From the NCBI RefSeq assembly GCF_000376805.1, contig NZ_AQXT01000002.1, positions 2,108,001 to 2,172,000 of the forward strand: DNA of 64,000 nt, read 5' to 3'. This document shows, in pieces, positions 42,646-52,421 of the stretch. Source of the DNA: Henriciella marina DSM 19595. GTDB lineage: Bacteria; Pseudomonadota; Alphaproteobacteria; Caulobacterales; Hyphomonadaceae. Within the stretch, counting starts at the first letter, position 1, and each line of letters starts with the position of its first letter. The notes under the pieces are model-generated. The model ran no database searches and had not been told where the DNA came from. It was given only the letters and a program-made list of their open reading frames with translations. The position numbers and the translations under genes are program-made.

Positions 42646-43833
42646 ATGAGCTCTAAATCATGGATAATCGCTACGGCTACCGCGACTTTGTGCGCCCTGT
42701 CGGCTTCTGCGCGACCGGCCTCTGTTGAGGCTGCCAATGCTGTCCACCAGCAGGCGATGGCTTCAGGCTCATCTGCTGACCGGATCCTCGCAGCCGAAGC
42801 TCTCCGGGACGCGGTGCTGGCGGACCCAAACCGGCCAGACGCTGTCTTGCGGGCCTATGAAGCCGGGCAGACCCTCTGCGTCTACGCGGCCTGCGAAGGC
42901 GCGGCGAGCCTCGCCAATTTCGCGGCGTCAGGACAGCTACCAGCCGATGTGCTGACGGGCGAAGACATAGGCTTGCTCTCAGCCTTCACAGACTGGTCGA
43001 CCGGGCAGCCGGATGCGCGTGACCGGTTGGATGAGGCTCTCTCGGCATCCATGACCGTGCGTGCGACGCCGTTAAGTGTCGTTGCTTTCCAGTCCCGGTA
43101 TACATCAGCGTCGAATGCCGAGGACTGGCCTCGCGCGGCGAGAACCGCGGCAGAGGCGGCCGCGTACTTTGCTCCCCATCGTCAGATGATTGGAGAGAGG
43201 TGGAGCGATGCCGTGCTGGCGTCCGCCACGGCAGGCTATAACAGCAATCCTAATGGACGGGATGCGCTGACGCTTGGCCAGCACATTGCTGACCTGATCG
43301 CACTCGACAACGAGCTTAGAGAGCGCCCTCCCTGGCTAGCCGATCAGGTCTATCTTTCGCTTGCCTGGCAGCAGGCGATCCTGATGTATTTCGACACCGC
43401 TTCGTCGCGCCGTGAATTGGGCGGCGGACGATACACGGTTTCAGGCCCAGACGCAGGTCAGCTGGAAGAACGTCTGTTGCAATTGGTTGCGAGTGCCGGT
43501 CCGAGCGACCTCCTTCCGCGAAGAACAGGCCAGCTCGAACGTGGCGCCCTCCCGCTTTGCGAGGGCGACTTCGATCAGAACCCTGAAGTGCGTTATCCAG
43601 CAAATGCGGCGCGTGGACGCCGCTACGGCAGCGTGGTGACCCGGGTCGATCTGGAAGACGGGGAGGTTAAAGACGTGGAGGTCCTGGCCGCCGTTCCTGA
43701 AAGAACCTTTGATCGCAATGTGGTCTCGGCGGTTAAAAAATGGACGTGGGAGATCACCGAGGGCGAGCCTGGTGTGACCTGCACGACCGACTACGAAAAC
43801 ATGATCTACATCATAATGTTTGGCATCAACTGA
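42646..43833 (+). CDS. Secreted protein with C-terminal TonB-like domain
   Basis: A Sec signal peptide (SWIIATATATLCALSASARPA) precedes a helical repeat-like region (about 25-300). The C-terminus (about 305-395) resembles the TonB C-terminal domain: NPEVRYPANAARGRRYGSVV, then VSAVKKWTWE. There is no N-terminal TonB membrane anchor, so it is not a classical energy transducer. Cysteines in CVYAAC and near CEGDFD may form disulfides. A paralog lies downstream of the cold-shock gene. The ATG at 42646 is chosen because it precedes the signal peptide. Confidence 0.85.
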   Translation: MSSKSWIIATATATLCALSASARPASVEAANAVHQQAMASGSSADRILAAEALRDAVLADPNRPDAVLRAYEAGQTLCVYAACEGAASLANFAASGQLPADVLTGEDIGLLSAFTDWSTGQPDARDRLDEALSASMTVRATPLSVVAFQSRYTSASNAEDWPRAARTAAEAAAYFAPHRQMIGERWSDAVLASATAGYNSNPNGRDALTLGQHIADLIALDNELRERPPWLADQVYLSLAWQQAILMYFDTASSRRELGGGRYTVSGPDAGQLEERLLQLVASAGPSDLLPRRTGQLERGALPLCEGDFDQNPEVRYPANAARGRRYGSVVTRVDLEDGEVKDVEVLAAVPERTFDRNVVSAVKKWTWEITEGEPGVTCTTDYENMIYIIMFGIN

Positions 43834-43928
43834 GCGACATTTCGTTTTCACCGATTGCTTGTGAGACCTTGTGTTTTCGGGTATGAAAGATGCCATCGAA
43901 TATACGGTCGGTCTGAAAATCGAAGACC

Positions 43929-43943
43929 CCGTCGGACCGACGG
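43929..43943 (+). promoter_or_regulatory. Hairpin in the cold-shock gene leader
   Basis: CCGTC pairs with GACGG across GGACC (CCGTCGG-A-CCGACGG as a full inverted repeat). A second GC-rich stem (CCCGC/GCGGG) lies near 43986-44000. Long structured leaders are typical of cspA-type genes and can act as thermosensors; that role is inference here. Confidence 0.4.
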
Positions 43944-44031
43944 CCTTGCTTCACTTCCCCCGTTTTTCGAGACCCTTCGTGACCGCCCGCGCGGTGCGGG
44001 TCCGGCACGGGAGAAGACTGGAGTAGCCATA

Positions 44032-44241
44032 ATGGCAACCGGAAAAGTTAAGTGGTTCAACGACCAGAAGGGCTATGGTTTCATCAAGCCTGATACTGGC
44101 GGTGCGGACATTTTCGTTCATATCTCAGCCGTTGAGAAGTCTGGCATGCGTACCCTCGCTGAAGACGCTCCAATCGAATATGAGCTCCACACTGACGAGC
44201 GCCGCGGCAAGACCTCGGCCGTGGACCTGAAACTTCTCTAG
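44032..44241 (+). CDS. Cold-shock protein (CspA family)
   Basis: A 69-residue single cold-shock domain that binds single-stranded RNA/DNA. RNP1 (KGYGFIKP) and RNP2 (DIFVHIS) are intact, as is the opening GKVKWFNDQ. The ATG at 44032 follows GGAG. Almost 200 noncoding bases precede it, typical of csp leaders. It is flanked on both sides by two paralogous TonB-C-like genes. Confidence 0.96.
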   Translation: MATGKVKWFNDQKGYGFIKPDTGGADIFVHISAVEKSGMRTLAEDAPIEYELHTDERRGKTSAVDLKLL

Positions 44242-44363
44242 GTTCCAGGCTCGGCAGAGAAGTACGAACGGCGGTCACCAGCATGTGGCCGCCGTTTGTT
44301 TGTAAGCCCCGTCGGTTGACGCCTGAAGCAGCCTGCTCAATATTTAACATTGAGGGGGCATCA

Positions 44364-45543
44364 ATGAACTCACGTCTAGTTTTGGCGCTTGCTGCGCTAA
44401 CATTCATCGCGCTTCAGGCTTCATCCGAAGTGTCAGACAGCACGATTGAAGCGTACAACAATGCCGTTCAATCAGGATCCAAGGCCGAGCTGATTGATGC
44501 CGCTAAGGCACTTTCAGATGAAGTGGTGGCATCACCGGAAGCTGATAACGCGGCACTACTTGCTTTCGAAGCTGGGTGGGCCCTGTGCCGAAGCGGCTCT
44601 TGTGAGGATGCAATTTCACCCGCGTTCTTTGCCAAGAGCCAACCTGTCGCTGCCGGAGAGCATCCAACCGCGGCCGACAGGGAGTTGCTCTTTTCCTATG
44701 CAGAATGGTCTGTCGACAAAAACACCGAAACCCGAGCTGCGCTGGACGCAGCACTCGTGGGGCGGGTAGACAGCCCTCCAACTTTGCTAACTGTTACGGC
44801 ATTCCACAATCGCTATCTAAATGATCTGAGCAATAATCGGCCGGAAGAGGCCATCAAGACAGCTTCTGCTGCCAAGCGGCACATGGCCCAGGCGAAAGAC
44901 CAGCTGGGGCAGCTTTGGTCCGGCGCGGCGCTCGCGATACATACAACGAAATTCAACCACGAGCAGTCGCCAGAAGCCTTGATTGGGATCGCGGAGCTGT
45001 TCGCCGAACTCAAGCTTATGTGGCATGTTTCGTCATCGCCTTCACCTGATTGGCTACGTGATCGTTATTATGAAGCCAATGCATGGTATTCGGCGATGAA
45101 ACGCCTTCTTCGCTTCCGAGGACAGAGCGAGGAGGGATCGCCGACGCGCTTCTGACATTGTCGAAGATGCCATCACCGACGACAATCATGCCCATCCAGA
45201 AGTTGGTAGTCCGCATGAAGTCATTAAGCTGCCGGTCTGTCCGGGCGATGTTAACCGCGCGCCTCGCCCAAAATATCCCGAGGTCGCAGCCAGCGATGGC
45301 TATGTCGGTGCTGTTATAGTCGTTTACGATGTCGATGAAGCGGGAAAGCTGAACCCACGCGTCGCCGCTTCGGTGCCAACTGACATCTTCGACGAAGCCG
45401 CTCTCAAATCGGTCGAGCGCCTTAGGTGGAAGTGGGAAGATTCTGAGCCGGATGCCCCACCTTGCCGCAAGCAAATTGAGGAGGTTGTACAGTCTTTTGA
45501 GTTTGTACTTCAGTCGAGTACCGACATCTTCCGTAGCCGCTGA
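44364..45543 (+). pseudogene. Frameshifted paralog of the secreted TonB-C-like protein
   Basis: An intact frame runs from ATG 44364 to a stop at 45153-45155 (263 residues). It has a signal peptide (MNSRLVLALAALTFIALQASS) and the same helical region as the gene at 42646, including ALLAFEAGWALCRSGSCEDA against AVLRAYEAGQTLCVYAACEG. The TonB-like C-terminal domain is missing from this frame but continues in another frame down to a stop at 45541-45543. There it reads CPGDVNRAPRPKYPEVAAS and ALKSVERLRWKWE. The second frame opens at about 45100, so the shift lies between 45100 and 45153, possibly at GAGGAGGG. It may be a pseudogene, a sequencing error, or a truncated but expressed protein. Confidence 0.8.
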
Positions 45544-45604
45544 CGCCCCCTATAGACAAAAGCACCCTCGGCCTCTATCTTGACGGCCAAGTCGAAAAAT
45601 ATCG

Positions 45605-45640
45605 GCGGCGGGTCCGGAAACGGGTCCGCCGCTTTCTTTT
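45605..45640 (+). terminator. Strong intrinsic terminator directly upstream of rimP
   Basis: A 12-pair stem (45605-45616 with 45621-45632, two G-U pairs) is closed by a GAAA tetraloop and followed by TTTCTTTT. It ends 20 bases before the rimP start codon. It either ends the upstream gene's transcript or, if the rimP promoter lies before it, acts as an attenuator. Confidence 0.85.
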
Positions 45641-45660
45641 GTCCCGGAGACAGTTGAACC

Positions 45661-46266
45661 GTGATTGCGCTTTCGCAGCAGGAAAAGACCATTCTCGCCC
45701 TGATCGACCCCGTTGCAGAGGGCCTCGGCATGGAGATCGTGCGCGTGCGCCTGATGGGCGGCAACCGGCCGATCCTGCAGATCATGGCCGAAAAGGCCGG
45801 CGGCGCACCGACAGATGTCGAGGATTGCGCCAACCTTTCGCATGGCATCTCTCCGGTGCTGGAAGCTGCTGACCCGATTAGCGATCCATTCCGTCTCGAA
45901 GTCTCGACGCCGGGCATCGACCGGCCGCTGACCCGTAAAGGCGATTTCGGGCGCTGGGCGGGCCACCTCGCCAAGGTCGAGCTGGCCATGCCGATCAGTG
46001 GGCGCCGCCGCTTTCAGGGTATTATCCAGCGCGAGGACGACCGGGGTGTCGCCATCGAGCTTGACGATGAGAGCGAGCTGGTCGCGCAGGTCGAAGACAT
46101 GTCGAAAGCAAGTCTGATACTGACTGACGAGCTGATCGATGCAGCCCAGAAAGCTGGCGGCCTGCCGCCCCAGCCGGACGACGAAGATTTTTCCGGCCTC
46201 GATGTCGACGACAGCGAGGACGATGACAGTGAAGATAATAAAGAAGAAAATGGAGCTACCAGATGA
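45661..46266 (+). CDS. rimP: Ribosome maturation factor RimP
   Basis: RimP assists assembly of the 30S subunit. Segments LIDPVAEGLGMEIVRVRLMG, DVEDCANLSHGISPVLE and LEVSTPGIDRPLTRKGDFGRW are diagnostic. A C-terminal acidic tail (about 165-200, rich in Asp and Glu) is longer than usual. The start is GTG at 45661, preceded by CGGAGAC. It overlaps nusA by four bases (ATGA), heading the rimP-nusA-ylxR-infB operon. Confidence 0.95.
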   Translation: MIALSQQEKTILALIDPVAEGLGMEIVRVRLMGGNRPILQIMAEKAGGAPTDVEDCANLSHGISPVLEAADPISDPFRLEVSTPGIDRPLTRKGDFGRWAGHLAKVELAMPISGRRRFQGIIQREDDRGVAIELDDESELVAQVEDMSKASLILTDELIDAAQKAGGLPPQPDDEDFSGLDVDDSEDDDSEDNKEENGATR

Positions 46267-48062
46267 GTACAGTCGGCGTTTCAGCCAACCGGCTCGAAAT
46301 TCTTCAGATCGCAAAGGCCGTTGCCGAGGAAAAGGCGATCGACCGCAGCATCGTCATTGGCGCGATGCAGGAAGCGATCGAGAAGGCCGCGAAGTCCCGT
46401 TATGGTCAGGAGCACGACATCCGTGCCGTGATCGATGGCGACACCGGTGAGCAAACCCTCTGGCGCGTCCAGACCGTCGTCGCCGACGACGATGTCGAGG
46501 ACCCGGCCCAGCAGATGGCTGTCTCCGAAGCAAAGAAGCTGGACGACAGCTATGGTATCGGCACCGAGATCAAGGAAGAGCTTCCGCCCTTCGATTTCGG
46601 TCGTGTCGCTGCACAGACGGCCAAGCAGGTCATCATGCAGAAGGTGCGCGATGCCGAGCGCGAGCGTCAGTATGATGAATACAAGGACCGCGTCGGCGAG
46701 ATCATCAACGGCATCGTCAAGCGCGTCGAATATGGCCACGTCATCGTGGACCTTGGCCGCGCCGAAGGCATCATCCGCCGCAATGACGGCATCCCGCGCG
46801 AGAACTTCCAGCCGAACGACCGCGTGCGCGCCTATCTCTACAAGGTAAGCCGCGAAACCAAAGGCCCGCAGATCTTCCTGTCGCGCGCCCACCCTGACTT
46901 CATGGTCAAGCTGTTCGCTCAGGAAGTTCCTGAGGTCTATGACGGTGTCATCGAGATCCGCGCCTGCGCCCGTGATGCAGGTTCGCGCGCCAAGATCGGC
47001 GTGATCTCCAATGACAGCTCGATCGATCCGGTCGGCGCCTGTGTCGGTATGCGCGGTGCACGCGTTCAGGCCGTCGTTGGCGAACTGTCGGGCGAGAAGA
47101 TCGACATCATTCCGTGGAACTATGACGGCGCGACGTTCATCGTGAACGCGCTGCAGCCGGCCGAAGTCTCCAAGGTCGTCCTCGATGAGGATGAGCAACG
47201 CGTTGAAGTCGTTGTGGCTGATGATCAGTTCCCGCTGGCCATTGGCCGGCGCGGGCAGAACGTGCGCCTCGCCTCCCAGCTCACCGGGTGGCAGATCGAT
47301 CTCGTTACTGAGACCGCCGACTCTGAACGCTACCAGAAAGACTTCCAGGCCCGGACCGAGCTCTTCATGACGGCGCTCGATGCCGACGAGACGCTGGCCC
47401 AGCTGCTTGCGTCGGAAGGCTTCGAGAGCGTCGAGGAAATCGCCTATGTGGCGCCTGAGGACTTCATCTCGATCGAAGGTTTCGACCTCGAAGTGGCGAA
47501 CGAGATCCAGGAGCGCGCTCGCGAATACCTTGAAAACCTCGCCGCTGAGCAGGATGCCAAGCGCAAGGAGCTTGGGGTCGACGACAGCGTCATGGAACTT
47601 GAGGGCATGACTGTCGCCTTCGCCGTGAAGTTCGGCGAAAACGATGTCAAAGACCTTGAGGATATCGCGGGCCTGGTGCCTGACGACATCACCGGCTGGC
47701 GTGAGCCTGGTCCGGACGGCAAGCCCGTCTTCAAGGAAGGCATCCTGAAGAAGGGTGAGATGCGCAAGGATGAGGCTCAGATCTTCATCATGCGGGCCCG
47801 TGTGGCCGCTGGCTGGGTTGAACCAGAAGCGCTCGCCGAGCTTGAAGCGCAGATGGCTGCCGATGCCGAAGGCGTTGCTGCCAACATGACCGACGAGGAA
47901 CGCGCGCTTATGGCGCTCGGCGATATCGGGAAAAGCGGCGACGATGCCGGAGAGGAGCTCGCAGAAGAAGAGTTGATCTTCGATCTCGATGCACTCGCTG
48001 CTGCGGAAGATGACGCTGATGAGGCGTCCGGGGACGGCGATGATGCCGACACCAAGGAATGA
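46263..48062 (+). CDS. nusA: Transcription termination/antitermination factor NusA
   Basis: NusA binds RNA polymerase and RNA to control pausing, termination and antitermination. The N-terminal RNAP-binding domain (1-125), S1 domain (about 130-200, VGEIINGIVKRVEYGHVIVDLGR) and two KH domains (SNDSSIDPVGACVGMRGARV, then FPLAIGRRGQNVRLAS) are all present. The helix-hairpin-helix part (about 370-420) is followed by an acidic extension to residue 599, longer than enterobacterial NusA (495). The ATG overlaps the rimP stop. The downstream ylxR-type start lies within its last codons. Confidence 0.97.
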   Translation: MSTVGVSANRLEILQIAKAVAEEKAIDRSIVIGAMQEAIEKAAKSRYGQEHDIRAVIDGDTGEQTLWRVQTVVADDDVEDPAQQMAVSEAKKLDDSYGIGTEIKEELPPFDFGRVAAQTAKQVIMQKVRDAERERQYDEYKDRVGEIINGIVKRVEYGHVIVDLGRAEGIIRRNDGIPRENFQPNDRVRAYLYKVSRETKGPQIFLSRAHPDFMVKLFAQEVPEVYDGVIEIRACARDAGSRAKIGVISNDSSIDPVGACVGMRGARVQAVVGELSGEKIDIIPWNYDGATFIVNALQPAEVSKVVLDEDEQRVEVVVADDQFPLAIGRRGQNVRLASQLTGWQIDLVTETADSERYQKDFQARTELFMTALDADETLAQLLASEGFESVEEIAYVAPEDFISIEGFDLEVANEIQERAREYLENLAAEQDAKRKELGVDDSVMELEGMTVAFAVKFGENDVKDLEDIAGLVPDDITGWREPGPDGKPVFKEGILKKGEMRKDEAQIFIMRARVAAGWVEPEALAELEAQMAADAEGVAANMTDEERALMALGDIGKSGDDAGEELAEEELIFDLDALAAAEDDADEASGDGDDADTKE

Positions 48063-48717
48063 TCGCCCAACGCGCCTGACGGCGTCCGACAATTCGGAAA
48101 CCGGCACTGACGGCCCCGTCCGTCAGTGCGCGGTGACCCGGGCATCCTATACGCAGGACTGCCTGATCCGCTTTGTCCGCTCGCCAGATGGTGTCGCTGT
48201 GCCTGATGTGGCCGGGAAGCTTCCCGGGCGCGGGGCCTGGGTAAGGGCTGATCGCGCCACTATTGATATGGCGGTTGAGCGCGGTGCGCTCTCTCGCGCC
48301 TTCAAGCAGAAGACCGCCGTCGAGCCCGGGCTTTCGGACATGGTTGAGCGCCAATTGCTGCAGAGATGCCTCAACTATCTCAGCATGTCGCGGAAGGCCG
48401 GAGACGTGGTTATTGGATTTGACCAGGTTCGTGCCTATCTAAGGACGCAGGAGCCGGGCATCCTTCTGGAAGCAAGCGATGGCAGCGAAGATGGCCGCAA
48501 CAAGGTTCATTTTCTTGCAAAGGCCCTGTATGACAGGCCTGAAACAGCAGGGGCTCTCACTTCTGCTGAATTGGGCATGGCCTTTGGCAGGCCGCATGTG
48601 ATACACGCGCTGCTTCAGCAGGGGGCGCTGTGCAAATCTTTCAAGGACGCCTACTGGCGCCTGACAGGTTTTCGCCCGGCACCGGAACTAGACTGGTTCT
48701 CTGGTCTTAAACGGTAG
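48043..48717 (+). CDS. YlxR (DUF448) - ribosomal L7Ae-type RNA-binding fusion protein
   Basis: The N-terminal half (about residues 25-100) is the YlxR domain, with VRQCAVTRASYTQDCLIRFVRSPDG against the usual RxCxxxR pattern, and LPGRGAWV. The C-terminal half (about 105-200) resembles the L7Ae/YlxQ RNA-binding fold (LLQRCLNYLSMSRKAGDVVIGF). The fused form is common in alphaproteobacteria between nusA and infB. A start at the ATG at 48043 (GGGGA eight bases upstream) overlaps nusA by 20 bases. Confidence 0.9.
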   Translation: MPTPRNDRPTRLTASDNSETGTDGPVRQCAVTRASYTQDCLIRFVRSPDGVAVPDVAGKLPGRGAWVRADRATIDMAVERGALSRAFKQKTAVEPGLSDMVERQLLQRCLNYLSMSRKAGDVVIGFDQVRAYLRTQEPGILLEASDGSEDGRNKVHFLAKALYDRPETAGALTSAELGMAFGRPHVIHALLQQGALCKSFKDAYWRLTGFRPAPELDWFSGLKR

Positions 48718-48725
48718 AATTATGA

Positions 48726-48744
48726 CGGCAGGACCTCCCTGCCG
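48726..48744 (+). promoter_or_regulatory. Hairpin in the gap before infB
   Basis: CGGCAGG pairs with CCTGCCG around a five-base loop. No T-run follows. It may be an RNA-processing site or a partial pause between ylxR and infB, 27 bases ahead of the infB start. Confidence 0.4.
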
Positions 48745-48770
48745 CTAGATATGCAGGTATATGGAGTCGC

Positions 48771-51329
48771 ATGAGCGATACGAACGACAAAGGCAATAAC
48801 GGTGAACGCAAGCCCCTGACGGTGTCCCGCGGATCAAGCGGCACGGTCAAGCAGAGCTTCAGTCACGGCCGCTCGAAACAGGTGATTGTCCAGACGAAGA
48901 AACGGCGGGTCGTTGGACCTGGCGCTGGGCAATCTGGTAGCGGCGGCGGCTCCAGTGCACCGTCTTCGAAGTCACCTGCGTCGCAGGGCGGCAGCAAACA
49001 GCCGTCCAAGCTGGCAGAGGCCGCCAAGAAGCTCGGCATTACCGAGCAGGAGCTCATTGCCCGCCAGAAGGTCCTTCTTCAGCGCCGCGAGGCCGAGCAG
49101 AAGCAGAAAGTCGAAAAAGACCGTCAGGAAGCAGCGCGCGAGCGGCTATTGTCCGAGCAGGAACGCAAGGTCCAGGAAGACAAGGAACGCGTCGAAGCCG
49201 AAGCCCGCCGCAAGGCTGAGGAAGAAGAGCGCAAGGCCCGCGAAGCGGAAGCCGCCCGTCCGAAACCCGCAGCGAAGCCAAGCGCCGCTCCGGTTGATGC
49301 AGAAACACCGTCGCCGGACATGCCAATCCCCGAGCCTGCGCAAGGCCGGAACAAGAAATCCCGCAAGGGCGGCGCTGAACGCGACTTCAGCGATGGCGGC
49401 GGCGCGAAGACCCGCGGCGGCGGCGGCAACAAGCGCCGCAAGGGCAAGCTGACGATTGCGACGGCCCTCGGCGATGATGGCGACCGTCAACGCTCGCTCG
49501 CTTCGGTCAAGCGCGCCCGTGAGCGTGAACGCGAACGCCGTCAGGGCGGCGGAGAACAGGAAAAGGTCTCACGTGAGGTCACGCTTCCTGAAACGATTAC
49601 GTTGCAGGATCTTGCCCAGCGCATGAATGAGCGCGTCGCTGACGTGGTCAAATACATGATGCGTCAGGGCGACATGATGCGCGCCAATGACATCATCGAC
49701 GCCGACACCGCAGAACTGATCGCCGAAGAATTCGGCCACACAGTGAAGCGTGTCTCTGAATCCGACGTTGAGATCGGTCTTGGCGATGACAAGGACGACG
49801 CAAAGGATCTGAAACCGCGGGCACCTGTCGTGACCATTATGGGCCACGTCGACCACGGCAAGACCTCGCTTCTCGACGCGCTCCGCTCCACCGATGTGGT
49901 TGCGGGCGAAGCCGGTGGTATTACCCAGCATATCGGTGCCTATCAGGTTCAACTTGAGGGCGGCGACAAGATCACTTTCCTCGATACGCCTGGCCACGCA
50001 GCCTTCTCGGCCATGCGCGCCCGCGGCGCGAACGTCACCGACATTGTCATCCTCGTGGTGGCAGCGGATGACGGTGTGATGCCGCAGACGATCGAGGCCA
50101 TCAAGCACGCCAAGGCGGCCGAAGTGCCGATCATCGTTGCCGTCAACAAATGTGACAAGCCGGGCGCCAAGCCAGAGGCCGTTCTCACCGAACTCCTCCA
50201 GCATGACATCCAGGTCGAAGCGATGGGCGGCGACGTCCAGGCGATTAATGTCTCTGCCACCGAGAAAACCGGCCTCGCAGAGCTGACCGAAGCCATCACA
50301 CTGCAAGCTGAACTGCTTGAGCTCATGGCCAATCCGGACCGCGATGCCGACGGCATCGTTGTGGAATCGCAGCTCGACAAGGGCCGCGGCCCGGTTGCCA
50401 CCGTGCTTATCAATCGCGGTACGCTGAAGCGCGGCGAGATCGTCGTGGCTGGCAAGCAGTGGGGCAAGGTCCGCGCACTCACCAATGAGCGCGGCCAGCA
50501 GTTGAAGGACGCAGGGCCTGGTGTCCCGGTTGAGATCCTTGGTCTTGATGGTGCCCCTGATCCTGGTGACATGTTCAATGTCGTCGACAGCGAAGGTCGC
50601 GCCCGCGAAGTCACTGAGTATCGCCAGCGTGCAGAGCGCCAGAAGCAGGGCGTGGCCTCGGGCCGTGCCTCGCTGGAAACGCTGATGAACTCGATGCGCG
50701 ACGACAAGGCAGTTTCCGAACTTCCGCTTGTCGTCAAAGGCGATGTTCAGGGCTCTGTCGAAGCCATTCGTCACTCGCTGGAAGCCCTGTCGACCGACGA
50801 GGTCCGTGCCAATGTCGTTTACGGCGCTGCAGGCGGTATCTCCGAGAGCGATGTGTTGCTCGCCAAGTCATCCGGCGCGCCGGTCTTTGCGTTCAACGTG
50901 CGTGCCAACAAGCAGGCCCGTGAGCTCGCCGAGAAGGAAGACGTGGAGATCCGCTACTATTCGGTGATCTACAACCTGCTCGACGATGTGAAGGACACCC
51001 TGTCCGGCATGCTGGCGCCAGAGAAACGCGAAACCTTCATCGGTTACGCCGATATTCTGGAAGTCTTCAACATCACCAAGACCGGCAAGGTTGCTGGTTG
51101 TAAGGTGAGCGAAGGTACCGTGAAGCGCGGCTGCGGCGTCCGCCTGCTGCGCGACGATATCGTCATTCACGAAGGCAAGCTGAAAACGCTGAAACGCTTC
51201 AAGGACGAGGTCGCTGAAGTGAACTCCGGTATGGAGTGCGGCATGGCTTTCGAGAAGTATGAAGACATCCGTGAAGGCGACAAGATCGAGTGTTTCGAGA
51301 TCGAGATGATCGACCGCAAGCTCGATTGA
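48771..51329 (+). CDS. infB: Translation initiation factor IF-2
   Basis: A GTPase that brings initiator tRNA to the 30S subunit. The N-terminal region (1-270) is low-complexity and highly charged, with an IF2_N-type segment near 75-125. The G domain carries [14 protein letters not shown] near 360, DTPGHAAF near 405 and NKCDKPGA near 460. The downstream EF-Tu-like and IF2 C-terminal domains are complete ([20 protein letters not shown]). At 852 residues it is full length. GGAG lies five bases before the ATG. Confidence 0.97.
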   Translation: MSDTNDKGNNGERKPLTVSRGSSGTVKQSFSHGRSKQVIVQTKKRRVVGPGAGQSGSGGGSSAPSSKSPASQGGSKQPSKLAEAAKKLGITEQELIARQKVLLQRREAEQKQKVEKDRQEAARERLLSEQERKVQEDKERVEAEARRKAEEEERKAREAEAARPKPAAKPSAAPVDAETPSPDMPIPEPAQGRNKKSRKGGAERDFSDGGGAKTRGGGGNKRRKGKLTIATALGDDGDRQRSLASVKRARERERERRQGGGEQEKVSREVTLPETITLQDLAQRMNERVADVVKYMMRQGDMMRANDIIDADTAELIAEEFGHTVKRVSESDVEIGLGDDKDDAKDLKPRAPVVTIMGHVDHGKTSLLDALRSTDVVAGEAGGITQHIGAYQVQLEGGDKITFLDTPGHAAFSAMRARGANVTDIVILVVAADDGVMPQTIEAIKHAKAAEVPIIVAVNKCDKPGAKPEAVLTELLQHDIQVEAMGGDVQAINVSATEKTGLAELTEAITLQAELLELMANPDRDADGIVVESQLDKGRGPVATVLINRGTLKRGEIVVAGKQWGKVRALTNERGQQLKDAGPGVPVEILGLDGAPDPGDMFNVVDSEGRAREVTEYRQRAERQKQGVASGRASLETLMNSMRDDKAVSELPLVVKGDVQGSVEAIRHSLEALSTDEVRANVVYGAAGGISESDVLLAKSSGAPVFAFNVRANKQARELAEKEDVEIRYYSVIYNLLDDVKDTLSGMLAPEKRETFIGYADILEVFNITKTGKVAGCKVSEGTVKRGCGVRLLRDDIVIHEGKLKTLKRFKDEVAEVNSGMECGMAFEKYEDIREGDKIECFEIEMIDRKLD

Positions 51330-51361
51330 TCCAGCCCGCATATCGAGCTGACAATAAGTTG

Positions 51362-51389
51362 AAAAAGCCGGGAGATTTCCCGGCTTTTT
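51362..51389. terminator. Intrinsic terminator after infB
   Basis: A perfect 12-pair stem AAAAAGCCGGGA/TCCCGGCTTTTT with the loop GATT. The A- and T-flanks let it work in both directions. Confidence 0.9.
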
Positions 51390-51427
51390 CCATAAGAGGT
51401 TAAGTAACATGTGGTCTTGTCCGGCCA

Positions 51428-52027
51428 ATGTCAGCTCTCTCCCCCTCCCGCCTGCACGATGCCGAACCGCCCACGCTGAGCGTCAGCGGTGCCCCTACCG
51501 ACCGCGACATCAAACGTCTGGTCACCAAGACCCGGCAATCCCACATCGGACCGACCGCGCTTTACTATGCCGGGGTGACCGCGCCGGTCATTTCAGCAGG
51601 TACAGCCTTCGTCACACGCGCGATGCTGGCCGATACCGGTTTCACCGATTACTGGATCCTGCTCATCTCGTCCTTGCTGGCGGCGATGGCGGGTATCAGC
51701 TGGTATCTGATCTTTATCCGGTGGTCCTATCGCCATGATCATGGCCGCGCGACAGAGCTCGACGGTGAAACCGCCATTGACCTGACACCAGACGGTCTCC
51801 ACATCCGCAGAGGTGACGTGGAGACACGTATTGCCTGGCGCGCGCTCCGGACTGTCGGCGAGAGCCGCCGGGATACATTGATAACATTCCGGGGCGCAGA
51901 TCCGTTGCTGGTCCCCGACAAGTGGTTTGGACGAGACAAACAGGCGGCGCAGGCCTTCCGCGCCCGTCTGAAAGAAGGATTGCACGATGGCGAAGAAAAA
52001 AAGATCGCGGGCGCCCGCCGCCAATGA
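51428..52027 (+). CDS. YcxB-like membrane protein
   Basis: A 199-residue protein with two transmembrane helices (about residues 45-65 and 72-95) and a C-terminal cytoplasmic YcxB-type domain, with IDLTPDGLHIRRGDVETRIAWRA then DPLLVPDKWF. The molecular role of this family is unknown. Its last 41 bases overlap rbfA in another frame, so it is inserted in the infB-rbfA interval as part of the rbfA transcript. Confidence 0.85.
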   Translation: MSALSPSRLHDAEPPTLSVSGAPTDRDIKRLVTKTRQSHIGPTALYYAGVTAPVISAGTAFVTRAMLADTGFTDYWILLISSLLAAMAGISWYLIFIRWSYRHDHGRATELDGETAIDLTPDGLHIRRGDVETRIAWRALRTVGESRRDTLITFRGADPLLVPDKWFGRDKQAAQAFRARLKEGLHDGEEKKIAGARRQ

Positions 52028-52421
52028 ACCCACTCAGCGCCAGCTGCGCGCTGGTGAGCTGGTCCGCCATGCACTCACAGAAATCATGATGCGTGAGGAG
52101 TTCCGCGACCCGGAGCTTCAGGGCATCAATGTCACAATCGGCGAAGTGCGCGCCTCGCCGGACCTTCGACATGCCCATGTCTTCTGCTCGCCCCTCGGCG
52201 AAACGGATGAAGATGCGCAGACAGCGCTGGCAAAAGCGCTGAATCGCGCTGCGCCCTATATTCGCGGCCGCCTAGGCAAGCAGATCGACATGAAGTTTAC
52301 CCCGCAGCTCCATTTCATCGCAGATCATTCCTATGATGAAGGCGCCTATATGGAGGGCGTGTTCAATCGCCCTGAGGTCAAGCGCGACCTGGATATTGAC
52401 GAAGAAGACGACGAGGCCTGA
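51987..52421 (+). CDS. rbfA: Ribosome-binding factor A
   Basis: RbfA binds the 30S subunit and helps mature 16S rRNA, especially in the cold. The family patterns are RQLRAGELVRHALTEIMMRE, DPELQGINVTIGEVRASPDLRHAHVF and a C-terminal GRLGKQIDMKFTPQLHFIAD. An acidic tail (DIDEEDDEA) is extra. The ATG at 51987 follows AAGGA at eight bases, inside the end of the YcxB-like gene. The length is 144 residues. Confidence 0.96.
   Translation: MAKKKRSRAPAANEPTQRQLRAGELVRHALTEIMMREEFRDPELQGINVTIGEVRASPDLRHAHVFCSPLGETDEDAQTALAKALNRAAPYIRGRLGKQIDMKFTPQLHFIADHSYDEGAYMEGVFNRPEVKRDLDIDEEDDEA

Noticed and set aside
46281-48107. 608-codon open frame antisense to nusA
   Set aside because: It mirrors the codon bias of the real gene, has no recognisable domain and is covered by a conserved gene. 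The same holds for long antisense frames opposite miaB, infB and pnp.
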